Source: Camarhynchus parvulus
Lineage: Eukaryota > Chordata > Aves > Passeriformes > Thraupidae
Length of the DNA stretch: 64,000 nt
Direction: 5' to 3'
NCBI RefSeq assembly: GCF_901933205.1
Contig: NC_044573.1
Coordinates: 34,258,993 to 34,322,992 of the forward strand
Position numbers and translations under genes: made by a program. Below are positions 1 through 10,640 of the stretch, one piece after another. How positions within the stretch are numbered: position 1 is the first letter of the stretch; the number at the start of each line of letters is the position of its first letter. The notes below the pieces were generated by a model. It saw nothing but the letters and a program-made list of their open reading frames with translations. It had not been told where the DNA came from and did no database searches.

Positions 1-1992
1 TTCAAGATGCAGGGCTTTGCCAGGTCAAAATCAACTTCATCTCCTGCACATGGGTGCTCAGCTTAGCTGGTCTCCTGGAAAAGATATGATGCTCTTTCAG
101 AACAAGCAAACTGCTCTTTAAGATCATACAATACCTGGAGTGTTCTCTTTCTTAGCAACTTTGGTCCTGTGCCAGCAGGACCAGGGTGTCTGTGCTAAAT
201 GCAGCTCTATGAGCCCTGGATTTCTGTATCTCCTGCTTTTCCTGTGTGTATCAAACCCCACGGTTGCCTTGCCTACTGCGGCATTGTAGGCACACATCCA
301 TTCATGCTACATTCTAGACAAAGAGAAGAAGGGAAGTGCTCTTTCCAGGCAGGAAGACTGTGTTGTTATAGGATCCCAGGGACAAGGTTTCATGTCAGTT
401 AAGGACACCCCATTGCTTAATGAGCAAAACAGGGACTGTTGATCGGCCACTAAATAGAGTTAAAGGGACAATTTGCTGTAAGCCAATTAATGATGGACAT
501 TATTCCATCTAATTAATTTCCAAGGAGGAGCTATGGCTGGGGAAATATAAGAGTCTTTAAGTTTCTCAGTTTGCAGCTAGGAATTGATTTTTAAAAAAGG
601 AAAAATCTGAGAATAACCAGGAAACACATTACCAAGATTCAAAGCAATGGTTTTTAAAAACAGCCAATCAGAAGAACACAGATTTGACACCATGAAGACA
701 AATTATCTACTAGGCAAAATTAGGTTGAAGTATTATGACCAAGAGAGCAAATCCAGCCTTGCAGGCAACAAAATGACTGCTTTAAAAAGAATTCAAAACT
801 CAAGTTAAATTAAGATATTATGAAAATAATGTGGAAAGTCTTAACATATGACTGTCAAATCTGGACAGCTCTATAAGGAAGGCAGAAGTTCTGGAATTTC
901 ATTTTGACATGAAGTAATTAAAAAAGGGAAGAAATGTGAACTTGTGCTTTACAGCCACCAAAAATAATGTTTAATCCCTTTAAAGATGCAAAAAACTCGT
1001 TTTCACTGGTTTTGCCTCTTCAAAATTCACTCTCAGTGTATCCTGAAAGTCTCAATTTCTACTTGAATAAAAGTAGTGATGAAACTGAAGAAGCAAAATT
1101 TTATTGAGATAAGAAATGCATATTCCAAGATCCTTTGCTTTGGTTTTGTGGTCGGGATTTATTTTGTTGGGTTGGTTGGGGTTTTTTAAAATATTTGGGA
1201 AACTATAAGTTTTTATACATACTGTTCTTTCAACACAGTTTAAAAACCCTAAGTGCTGCACATGTCACAACTAAGTCATCCCCTAGTCTGAAAACATGGA
1301 AGATCAGACTTCACATTTCTGGCATTTCTAGAGTAACAGGTAGAACACAAACATGCTTTAAGTATATGTTTTCTTCCACGCAACATAAATGAGTGAAGAA
1401 AGGGACTATCACCTTTTCCCAAAGATTGTACACAACATCTAACTAATAAAGCCATAACATAATTCTCTGCACAGTCTTTCACGCAGTTGAGCTTACGACT
1501 GAAGCTCAAAAGCACATGAGGGTGTCGACATGTGGGTGTTAGCCTGGATTGTCAGCCAGTGCCCACAGCAGGGACCCTGCTGATGCTGTGCTTCAGACCT
1601 CAGGATATGAGAGGTGTTGGCTCTGCTCAACACCCCAGGCCAGCAGGAGAAGGCCCTGGTTTCTGAAACCTCAGAGAAATCCTCTTGTCTCCCTGATCAT
1701 TTGTATGGTGCTCACTGGCACATCCTCTGAGCCCTCAAGTCATTTACTTGTCCCTGAGTCTCAGAGTAATTTAGCTCTTCCACTGAGCTCTGAGTAATTA
1801 AATAACACTTTCCTTTCTTTTCTGATTCCCCCGTGTGTCTCAAAACTTCAGTGCATCTTCCATAACACATTAAGGAAGAGATCCTTGGCTTCCCTACTCT
1901 CTCTGTCACACAGAAACACACATGCCCCCTTGGGAGATAAATACAGATAGGCTTTATTTATCACTGCCTGAATTCTTCCCCAGAGTTGTTCT
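1..1992. other. No gene or repeat recognised
   Basis: AT-rich sequence without a recognisable coding exon, RNA gene or interspersed repeat. The open frames are short and overlap in several frames, and their peptides show no family motif. Runs such as TAATTAA near 510-520 are common in AT-rich vertebrate DNA and are not called as regulatory sites. Confidence 0.5.
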
Positions 1993-2024
1993 TCCTCCTC
2001 CTCCTCCTCCTCCTCCTCCTCCTC

Positions 2025-2056
<32 letters not shown>
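1993..2056. repeat. (TCC)n microsatellite ending in a C tract
   Basis: About 19 uninterrupted TCC units run to 2050 and merge into nine C residues at 2048-2056. The strand is pure pyrimidine over more than 60 bases, so the other strand is pure purine, a composition that can form triplex (H-DNA) structures. Open frames across it encode artefactual poly-proline, poly-leucine or, on the minus strand, poly-glutamate, and are not genes. A tract of this purity is likely to vary in length between individuals. Confidence 0.95.
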
Positions 2057-2330
2057 ACATCCATACTCCAGGGTCTCCAGGGGGCTCACCCTGATCATTC
2101 CACATCACTGTGAGAACTGCCTTCACATTTATGATATTCTGCCTCCAGCTAATAGTCACATCATTCCCCAGGGTAATCTTGGCACCAGCTAGAGCCACAC
2201 GAGCCTGTTTGTGTGTTGCAGACAAATTGTTCTTGGACACCTACTTACCAACACATCTAGCAACAAGGCACTATCCTGCCAATATATTGCTTAAATTTGC
2301 TGGGTTTGCCTTGTCATTGTGAAACTGTCT

Positions 2331-2358
2331 TTTTTTTTCTTCTTTTTTTTTTCTTTTC
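2331..2358. repeat. T-rich low-complexity tract
   Basis: Two T runs (about 9 and 10 bases) separated by single C residues make a short pyrimidine tract. It has no associated element boundaries. Confidence 0.85.
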
Positions 2359-4765
2359 CTATAATCCCAAATATCTGTTCAAAGCAGCCGAGCCTAGACA
2401 ATGGTCTGGCTTGGATTTTCCAATTTTATCTCCATCCTTTCTCCAGGCTCAAGCATTAGGACTTAAGGAGTGACAGGATATAAATCCAGACAACCTATGC
2501 TTTTGGTTTCACCCCCCCTTAATGGACTATCTGGGAACTGATAAAATTAATTTTGTTTTCCTGAAAAACATAATGAGAGTAGAAATAACAGGTTAAAGAA
2601 AATGAAAAGTAGGGCATGCAGCTTTCAATCAGAGGACTTTTCTTTGCAATATATGGGGAAAATTAACTAATGTGTATCAGGAATCTAAGCAAATAGATTA
2701 TAGAATATCATTTTTATAACTTGCAAATATGAAGTAAACAGGGTTTTCCAGTGCAAAGACGAAGCAGAATCACATTAGAGATTATTGAAGGACTCGTTGC
2801 TGTTGACTTTTTTTTACAAGAGCAATTTGGAATATGTGGGTGAACATGACCTGATGGAGAATTTTCCCTTGCTGTCCTATAGTAGTCTGCCCAGCAACAT
2901 GAGGTACCTTGGCAAACCAACCATCATAAACAAGCAAAGATTTTAGTCTCTGAGGACGCAGAAGTATAAGAACTCGATAGGACCTGCAGTGCTTGTGGTG
3001 AAGCAGAGACGTTCTCATTCCCTGCTCTGGTTGGTTACACAGCCTGCATATTCCTTTCCCATAAAGACTGCTACAGTTTTCCTTGAGGAGGAATACTTAA
3101 TGCCTCGGCTGTGCCAGTGACAGCAAAACAGAAACATTCCCTTCACCAGTTCCTGCACTTCAAAACAATTTGGAAATCTAAAAGGGAGAGGAGTAAGATT
3201 GTGCTTGTTCCCAAAAACAAATGCACAAAACCCCCCCATCCAAACAAGGGCACATGCAGAAATCCCTGCCTCACCCAAAATGCCAGAAGAAGATGCTACC
3301 TTGCCCTGATGTTAGCATGTGCTTTAGAAATGCAGCCAAGTCCTGAAGCATAGGAAACCCATGGAGAAAAACAACATATAATCACTGGATTAATGGCTGC
3401 CATGTAACTCATATGTGCAAGGACATAGAAAAAATACAATTTTGTCACTGAGCCTGGGATGCTGCTACTTAATGCCCATGTTTTCATAGAACTTCCTCAA
3501 CTAGGAAAAACTTGTTGCCTGACAAAATAGATTTTCCTTCTCTAGAACAGATACATACAGAAGGTGTCAAACATTCTGTTTAAAATTATCCCAAATAAGA
3601 AGTTTCAGTACCCTTACCAGGAAAAATGAGACTTTTTCAAAACACACTAGGAGGGAAAAATCCCACTTTAAACCAGTTTAAGCTAAGAAATTACAGTTTT
3701 TCTACAGAAAACACAGAACTGTCATGACAGCATATTTTTGTTTCTTTTTTCATTTTTTCATTCTTCTTTTATTTTATGGAGGGGTGTTATGTTTGGTTTT
3801 GGGATTGTTTTTCCATTATAATTTGTTTGTTATTCCAGGACTAACATAATAATTCTGCATAATTAGCTTTTCCCAGCAGCAAGTAATCTTATACATTGCT
3901 AAAGCATTTTCTTAACATTGAGCACATATCAATATTTCCATTTCTTGTTCATGCCAAAAACCATGACTTTGTGGTAAATGCAATTGTAACTGCAAATATA
4001 TATCTATTCAAATGTTACCTGGATGTATCAGAGCTGATCTCATTGCTGGATAATGTTTTACTAATTGATAAGATAATGCTGTACTAATTATCAAGCCACA
4101 GCTTAGAAAAATGAAGATACATCATATGGGAATATATTGAGACATTACTCTCGTCCTTTGACATAGAAATCAAAAATGATAGCTATTATGATGACTATGT
4201 ACTAACATTTTTAGTAGGTTTATCTTACATCAAATGCAATGTGATAAAAAAGAAAGACACAAAGCTAACTTTCAATGTTGAATATGGTCTGATAAAGATA
4301 AAATTTCATATCTGGTTCATCAGTTCTGTAGTTTCAGCTCTTGAGTCCTAAAACCCCCATCTCTGAATGTACTGTCTCAGCTGGCTGTGGAAGCTGCTAT
4401 TTCACACACCAGAGGCTGGATTTCCCTGACTGAGTTCAGTTTAACTGCAAGCAGTTTGTGATATCGTCTGTAAATACAAAATACACTGTAATGGCATACT
4501 CACACGAAATTATTTTTACCTTACCTGTGGCCTATCTAACATCAAGAACCTTCAAGTAACTCTTAGGAGGAGGGTGTAGCAAAGCAATGACAAAGGTAAT
4601 ATTGGGATCTGGGCCAGCATTGTGAAAGAGAGGTATGCAGATTTAGAGCTTGTTACAGTCTCATCTTGATTCCAGCTGTAAATCTAGTTGGAATCTTTGC
4701 ACTGACTTTAATATCTGACTAGAATTTAATTTTTTTGATGAAACTCCATTTAAACATATTTTTGT
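2359..4765. other. No gene or repeat recognised
   Basis: Unique-looking AT-rich DNA. Open frames of 60-90 codons lie on both strands around 2.7-3.5 kb, but they overlap one another and give no recognisable protein. No splice-bounded exon could be argued with confidence. Confidence 0.5.
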
Positions 4766-4899
4766 TTATATATATACATTAATATTTGTTTTTGTATATA
4801 CATTAATATTAATGTATATACATCCATTAATATTTGTGCTTTCACACATTTATGTATATATATCTATATCTATCTATCTATATATGTATATATGCATGC
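4766..4899. repeat. AT-rich microsatellite cluster with TATC units
   Basis: The segment contains TA dinucleotide runs, two copies of a TATACATTAATATT-like unit and, at 4861-4880, TATC tetranucleotides. It includes a 30-bp perfect palindrome at 4793-4822, listed separately. A related tract in inverted orientation lies about 140 bases downstream. Confidence 0.85.
4793..4822. repeat. 30-bp perfect palindrome
   Basis: The half-site TGTATATACATTAAT is followed directly by its exact reverse complement, with no spacer. All 15 pairs match; the next outward pair (4792/4823) does not. The sequence could extrude as a cruciform. Its AT-only core and its position inside a microsatellite cluster suggest slippage or fold-back replication as the origin rather than a protein site. 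Confidence 0.95.
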
Positions 4900-5036
4900 T
4901 GTAGAGGAATAAAAAGAGAAATTTATAAATGCACTTTACAAAATAAAATTGTATTATAAACTGCAGGAAGATAATAAAGAAGCCTGCCTTTTTCCTACTT
5001 GAATTCTATCAGAAAAGCACTCTACTTGTACTTCTT

Positions 5037-5086
5037 TATATATATGTATATATATAGATATAGATATAGATATAGATACATATATG
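5037..5086. repeat. (GATATA)n / TA microsatellite
   Basis: TA repeats give way to four or so GATATA units ending in GATACATATATG. Read on the opposite strand it resembles the TATC-bearing tract at 4848-4899, so the two could pair as arms of a loose stem around the intervening unique sequence. Confidence 0.85.
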
Positions 5087-7210
5087 TTCAGTGCTTACAG
5101 TATGCTGTTTTCATTACAGATTGCCAGTGTGCTGGGAATTAAGGCCACGTTACACACAGACAGATGTTATTTTATAGAGCGTCATTCAGTGTAATAGTAC
5201 CAGATTTTAGCACTTAGCCTGCCTCCAATTACCCATTAACAGTTTGTGTAATTGGGGAGCAGGAAAATACCTGCTCTGCATTGTAAAAATTATTTCAGGA
5301 TATCTGCTTCCCAAACTTTAGGAAGTCTTTCCTGTGAGCAGTTACCATTGTTTAAAACAAAATGCTTTTATCAGGAAAGGAGTGATTGAAAAGCATTTGA
5401 GTATTTCTGTTGGGCAAAGCTCCCATTCCCACTTTCATTTCAAGCCCATAATGAAGAAGAAGGCTTGCCTAAAATCCTGTGCAAATGTTTCTGATAGAAG
5501 GAAACAATCTGATACAGAATATTGTGATAGCACAGTTTTCTGGTTGTTTGCATTCATTTCTGGTTTCTTAGTGGGTTAAGGAAAATTTGTGTGTGTAGAT
5601 GAGTTTTATTCTATCATAAAACACCCACACATTTGGAAAGCCCTTGCATTCAGCACATCCTTTGTCAGTGATGCTAAAGCAAGCATCTTCTATGTGCCTC
5701 TTCAACAGCACGCAAAATGTTATTGAGTATCAGGCCATGATATGTGGTTATTGTCCTCTTGACACATTTTTTGGATCCCAGTTTGTGATGGTACATATAG
5801 AGATGGATGGTGTTTTCTGAGAAGTTTTAACAGATCCATAAGCAAGTTTACAAGAAAAAGCTGTATGTGTTGGGCTGTAATGGCTCATCCAATACAATTG
5901 GGAAAAGTCTAATGATGCCAAGCTTGATAGCCCAGTTTCTGACAAAGAAAAGTCCAGGCTCCCCAAATACACCTTCAACAACAGGCCCTTATTTTACGAT
6001 CATATTCAGAGTGCTGAAGCCATGACTATCTTCTGGAGTGCTTTTCCAGTGGGTCTGAACTGAAACCAGGTCTGCACATTAATTCCTGTTTGTTGACATG
6101 CCCAGCCAAGGACCTGGACACTGATTACGTCTAGGACAGCCCAGTGCCCTAGGATCAGCTTCCTCCTGGCAGCAACCACCTGCACCACAACTGGACTCTT
6201 AACTCCCACTTTTGGCTTGTGAGCAACGACTTTGTTGGAAATTGTCTCCTTCCACAGGTGGAATAGTTGTGTGTGCATGCATGTGCATGTGCTTGTAATC
6301 AACTCTGAACCCCTTGTGAAGAAAGACATTTGCTGGGGAATAAGTTTATTTTTCCTTTTTGGGTACTTCTACAGTCTCTAAATTTTGGAAAAATGTCAAA
6401 AGACAGTGCACAACAGGATCATCCTTCTTCATTAGACATTTTTTGGTTTTTTTCTAACTCGCTCATGTTTTTCCCTTTGTGGAGCATTTTTTTGGCACTT
6501 AAAAAACAGAATTATCCAAGTATGAGCACAGACAAAGCCTGTAAAGGGTTGTACTCACCAGCTATTAGTTGAAAGTAACAATGGCATTGTGTGAAGAGTA
6601 TGAGCCATGCTGGAGAGGCCCACCAGGTATCTAGCTATGCTCAATGTCATTCTTCAAGATCAAGAATCTCCTCTGGGGAGTTAAGTCCCCAGAAAAGGAG
6701 GCTGAAAGGCTGAGGAAGGGCTGGTACACCAGGGGAACAACATGAGACACCGAGCCATAGGCAATATGAAGAGCGGACTGAGTGATCATTGCAGTCCCTG
6801 CCATGGGCAATACCAAGCACAAAGCAGGGTGTACTTATGGAATGATCAGCTTTAAGGGAACATTGTTTTTTTTACATAACATGTCCTAACTGATTCCCAG
6901 AATAAAATAATGTTTTGACTTGCTCCAGTTAACAGAACCCAAATATCTCTGGCAATGACAGACTGCTGTCCCCACCTGTGGCTCACACACATTCAATTGC
7001 CACATTCAGTGTTCCTCTCTGACACTGAATATATCCACAGACACAGGGAGGCAGCATTTTGCACCCTCCTCTCCCCAGCATCTTCTGCCATTTGCGCCAC
7101 TTGACTACAGATCCTAAGTTAGATTGGGTTAGACAGCTGTACAGCAGAACTGAGTGTACATCTGATGCTCTCTTGCACAGACACCAGAGTTTCCTTAATG
7201 ATAGGGAATC

Positions 7211-7214
<4 letters not shown>
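5087..7214. other. No gene recognised
   Basis: No exon or interspersed repeat was identified. A 107-codon minus-strand open frame at 6006-6329 is the longest here. Its peptide has no recognisable domain, and neighbouring frames give comparable lengths. The stretch at about 5150-5300 looks compositionally like conserved non-coding DNA (CAATTACC and TGTAATTG motifs), but this cannot be judged without an alignment. Confidence 0.45.
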
Positions 7215-7244
<30 letters not shown>

Positions 7245-7272
7245 AAAAAACCAACAACCAAAACCCAAAAAC
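7215..7272 (+). repeat. A28 tract followed by an A/C-rich tail
   Basis: Twenty-eight consecutive A residues occupy 7215-7242, followed by about 30 bases made only of A and C. This could be the decayed poly(A) tail of a retrotransposed sequence or a simple slippage product. No recognisable element body lies upstream and no target-site duplication was found, so it is annotated as a repeat only. Confidence 0.85.
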
Positions 7273-9825
7273 ATAGTGGATAAAATGCACAGAGGTAAGT
7301 TTTCCTCTTTTTACCCTGTTTTTCCTGCGTTCCCTTCTCTGGGTTGTAAGTCAAAAGGGCAAGGTTTTATAGAGTCTTCTCACTCCCTTGCAGTTACATC
7401 TTGAGGACCTGAGTACAGAGCCCAGGTCAGAGCAGCCTTGTGATAGTTCTATCTCCTGTGAGACAGCCTGTTCATTCCCCCTTCAACAGCAGCTAAGTGG
7501 CTGGGAATAAACGCGAACCTAAAGCTATAAAAAGAGCTGCACAAAACAAACAGAATCAGGCAAGGAACACAATTTATATAACCAACCAGACAGTTTATGT
7601 TGCAGATTCACTTATCTCAGATGCTTTTTAAAGATAGTATTCAAAGAAAACATCTTTGTTGCAATAATATGCAGATCCATGATGTAATGTGTCAAGTTTC
7701 AATACACTCCAATAATACATCTCTAATCTTTATCACTCAATTGTGGTCAAGAATCTCCTGATTCAGCCTTTGAGACATGTTGACATTTCTAGTGGTAACT
7801 TGACACAAGAGTATTGAGTACTTTGAATTGTGATAAACATCATATTGCATGTGTTGGGTTTTCCGACTATTTTTAGTGTCAGCCAAGCTTGTGGATAAAT
7901 GTACCAAATAGCCTTGCAGGAATATGCTTCAACTTCACTCATAGGCCTGGACATTTTTGACACACATTTCTCTAGTTTTTGATTTAGCTTTGTAAAATAT
8001 CATAATTTCTCTTAGGAATAACCATCCTTCTTTTGGAACAAGTATTCTTGTTTTCATCAAGCTATTTTGTGCAACAGCTCCTAAATCATGAGTCTCTCCT
8101 GGCCATTGCCAAATCAAGACAGCACATCAAATTCCAGTCCCAAGTACACTGGTGTTAATTTGAGTACTAGACACAAAGGATATGCTCCTGATTTGTGCCT
8201 GTGAAAGGCAGAGAAGTCTCTGTAATTCTCTGAAGAGGAATAACAGAAAACTACTGCTGCATCGGTGGGAAAAAACTGGTTTCTTAGGAAAGAACAATTG
8301 TTTTGCCCTATCAGAAGTTTTGTATGCAGACTTACCAGATAAAATGACATTAAAAGTCTTTTAAACCTAAATAAAACAAACAGAGGAATAACCCAGGCGT
8401 TTCTCTCCCTTTTGGCTTGTCCTCAAAGCCCTGGTTCATCACTGTGTTCCTCTCCCTGACTGCGGCGATCATCAAGGTGGTCAGAAGGCAGCATGCACAC
8501 ACTTGCATGCTCTGCCATACTCTTTCTGGGCACACTCTTCAGGACCTGTAGCTCCCAAAAGGGCATGGGGAATGTGCACATCTTGGAATTCATTATGCCC
8601 AGACGACTTTGCCAAAATGCAGTAGAATCATCTGATTTGCTAAATACTCTGAACCTCTGTCATGTCTTGGAAGTAAATTGTAATGGTCCTTTGCAAATCT
8701 GTTCATTCCACTCTTTAGGTTGTCAGCAAAGGCAAAGTAACCATCTTTTCATTCTTTCCCTCTCTTTTTTAGACTCTCAAACAATTTGATTCACACATTA
8801 GGCTCATCTTTTTTTGTGGATCGTTTCTATTTTTATCAGTCTATTCCCATTTATTTTTCTGGAATGGGTACTGTTGATTGCCAATTAAGATCTGCTGATT
8901 AAATATCCCAGGTCCTTAAAGCATTTATCATATTGTGGCAACTTAAATTTCATTACCCACCTTCTTTTTGACATTATATTATAATTTAATAAGCATCACA
9001 GGTTGACATTTATCAAAGAGAGGTATAGGTTAGTTGTTGTTTGGCAAAACTCTTCTATGCTTGAATATGTTCAGAACACATATCCCTTCCATCTTCAGTT
9101 TATCTATTGCAAAGCCATTTTTTTGACACTGGAATCCCATCTTCCCTGAGCAATGGCAGGAAGGATTTAATAAATAAGGTAATTGTGACAATCACATAAT
9201 TCCCTCCAGCCTCATATTTCAAAGATCTCAGCCTCATGCAAGCAGCAGAGTTCTCCGTGGACTCACCCTGCAATAAGACACACATTGCACCTTTAATTCC
9301 AGTTAGATCGTGTCCAGTAATTCAGTTTCAGTTTATGTCAGTACTCTGGGACACAAAGTAGTGTGTCCAGGGAAGAGCTGCATGCCTTGCTCATCTCTAA
9401 ATCCAAGGGAAGAGCACATTAAAACTCAGGCAGAAAATCAGGCAGGAAGCTGATAGAATTTTACATTATCCAGGGTTAAAACAGTCCAGAATGATTAGCT
9501 ATGTCCTCAGATAGAAAAAAGCATAGGATAAGTTTTTTTGATAAAAATAATTTTTTTCCCCAGATCTTAAGATAGTAACACCATGAGTCTAAGGTATTAA
9601 TACCAATCAGCAATCCTTACTAAAACCAGTAGCTGAAAGTTTGGTTTCTCCTAAGATAATAGAATAGTGTATAAAGTATGAGACACATGAAAAAGAGCAC
9701 AGCACAGCAGGTTGGACACTGAGTTCTGTACAGCTCACCAGCAGGGTGTTGGGCTCTTTTTTTCTTTCATTTGTTCCTAAGCTGTATTTCAGATCAATTG
9801 TGATGAACATAATACAGAACTACCT
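7273..9825. other. No gene recognised
   Basis: Unique-looking DNA. A TATAAAAAG motif at about 7525 and an AATAAA at about 7505 occur close together, but no LTR termini or duplication could be found around them. Open frames of 60-98 codons on both strands give no known protein. Confidence 0.45.
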
Positions 9826-10290
9826 TATGAGGAGCTGCTGAGGTCATGTGGTTTGTTCAGCCTGCAGAAGATGAGGCTGAGGGGAAACCTCATTGTGCTC
9901 TTCAGCATTGTCACAAGGGAAAGCACAGGGGCAGACACTGATCTCTTCACTCTCATATCCAGCAACAGGGCTCAAGAAAGCAGCATGAGGATGGGTCACA
10001 GTAGGTTTAGTCTGGATATCAGGAAAAAGTTCTTCACACAGAGGGTGGTTGGACACTGGAATAGGCTCCCCAGAGATGTGGTTGCAGCACCAAACAACAT
10101 GGCAGCATTTGGACAACACTGTCAGGCATGTGATAGGATTTTTGGAATGTCCTGTGCAGGGCCAGGAGTTGGACTTCATGATCCTTGTCGGTTCTATCCA
10201 AATCAGGATATGCTATACTGTGCTGTGCTATGATTCTATACTATAATCCTGATGGGCCCCTACCAACTCAGCATATTTTATTCTATAAAT
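9826..10290 (+). mobile_element. CR1 LINE 3' end, 5'-truncated, with doubled tail
   Basis: This is the 3' terminal part of an avian CR1 non-LTR retrotransposon. Hallmarks appear in order: a GAGGAGCTGCTGAGG-like start; TTCAGCCTGCAGAAGATGAG; GACACTGATCTCTTC; TCAGGAAAAAGTTCTTCAC; GGACACTGGAATAGGCTCC; CTGTGCAGGGCCAGGAGTTG; and a tail with GATCCTTGTCGGTTC and ATGATTCTATA. The open frame of 126 codons at 9853-10233 is a by-product of this repeat, not a host gene. The tail motif occurs twice, at 10168-10240 and again at 10243-10290 (CCTGATGGGCCCCTACCAAC...). Loss of the 5' end is usual for CR1 copies. Confidence 0.93.
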
Positions 10291-10449
10291 TTGGTGGGGA
10301 TTTAATTTTATCATATAGAATTTGGTACAGAAGGTATAATTTCTCAGTTTATCCTGATTATTCAAATAACCCACAGAGAAGCTGTAATTTTGTAAGTGAT
10401 TTAATAAGTTTTTATGACAGAAAAGGTATTAACAAAGGAAAAATTAACA

Positions 10450-10640
10450 GAGAGTATCAGGAAAAAACTTCCAGATGGCAAGATATATTAGTTGGTGAAA
10501 AACTTCCCAAGGGACGAGGTGGAAGTTGCATTGTCTGGAACTTTGAAAATAGACTCTGACAAATATAAGCAAACCTACCATGAGCAATGATCTTGCAGTG
10601 ACAAGAGGAACTGTTCAGTCTTCTCCTCTAACATTTCTTC
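10450..10640 (+). mobile_element. Older CR1 LINE 3' end fragment
   Basis: A more diverged CR1 3' end follows the younger copy in the same orientation. Matching stretches are TATCAGGAAAAAACTTCC, CTTCCCAAGGGACGAGG, TGGAACTTTGAAAATAGACT and ATGAGCAATGATCTTGCAG. These correspond to the ancient CR1 pattern of failing-to-flower phrases: aggaaaaacttc..., cttcccaagggaggtggtgg..., cacttgggactttcaaaa..., gggaacaatcctgca. The last match runs to roughly 10640, where similarity fades. Divergence is much higher than in the copy at 9826. The assignment rests on recalled consensus, so the exact subfamily is unknown. Confidence 0.72.

Noticed and set aside
1848..2240. 130-codon minus-strand open frame with a long glutamate run
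   Set aside because: The glutamate run is the translation of the (GGA)n side of the microsatellite, and the flanking peptide matches nothing. It is a composition artefact.
7440..7560. TATAAAAAG with nearby AATAAA as a promoter or LTR
   Set aside because: The order (AATAAA before TATA) is wrong for an LTR on the plus strand, and no TG/CA termini or duplication was found.
9853..10233. 126-codon plus-strand open frame as a possible gene
   Set aside because: It lies entirely inside a CR1 3' end, which is non-coding 3' sequence of a LINE.
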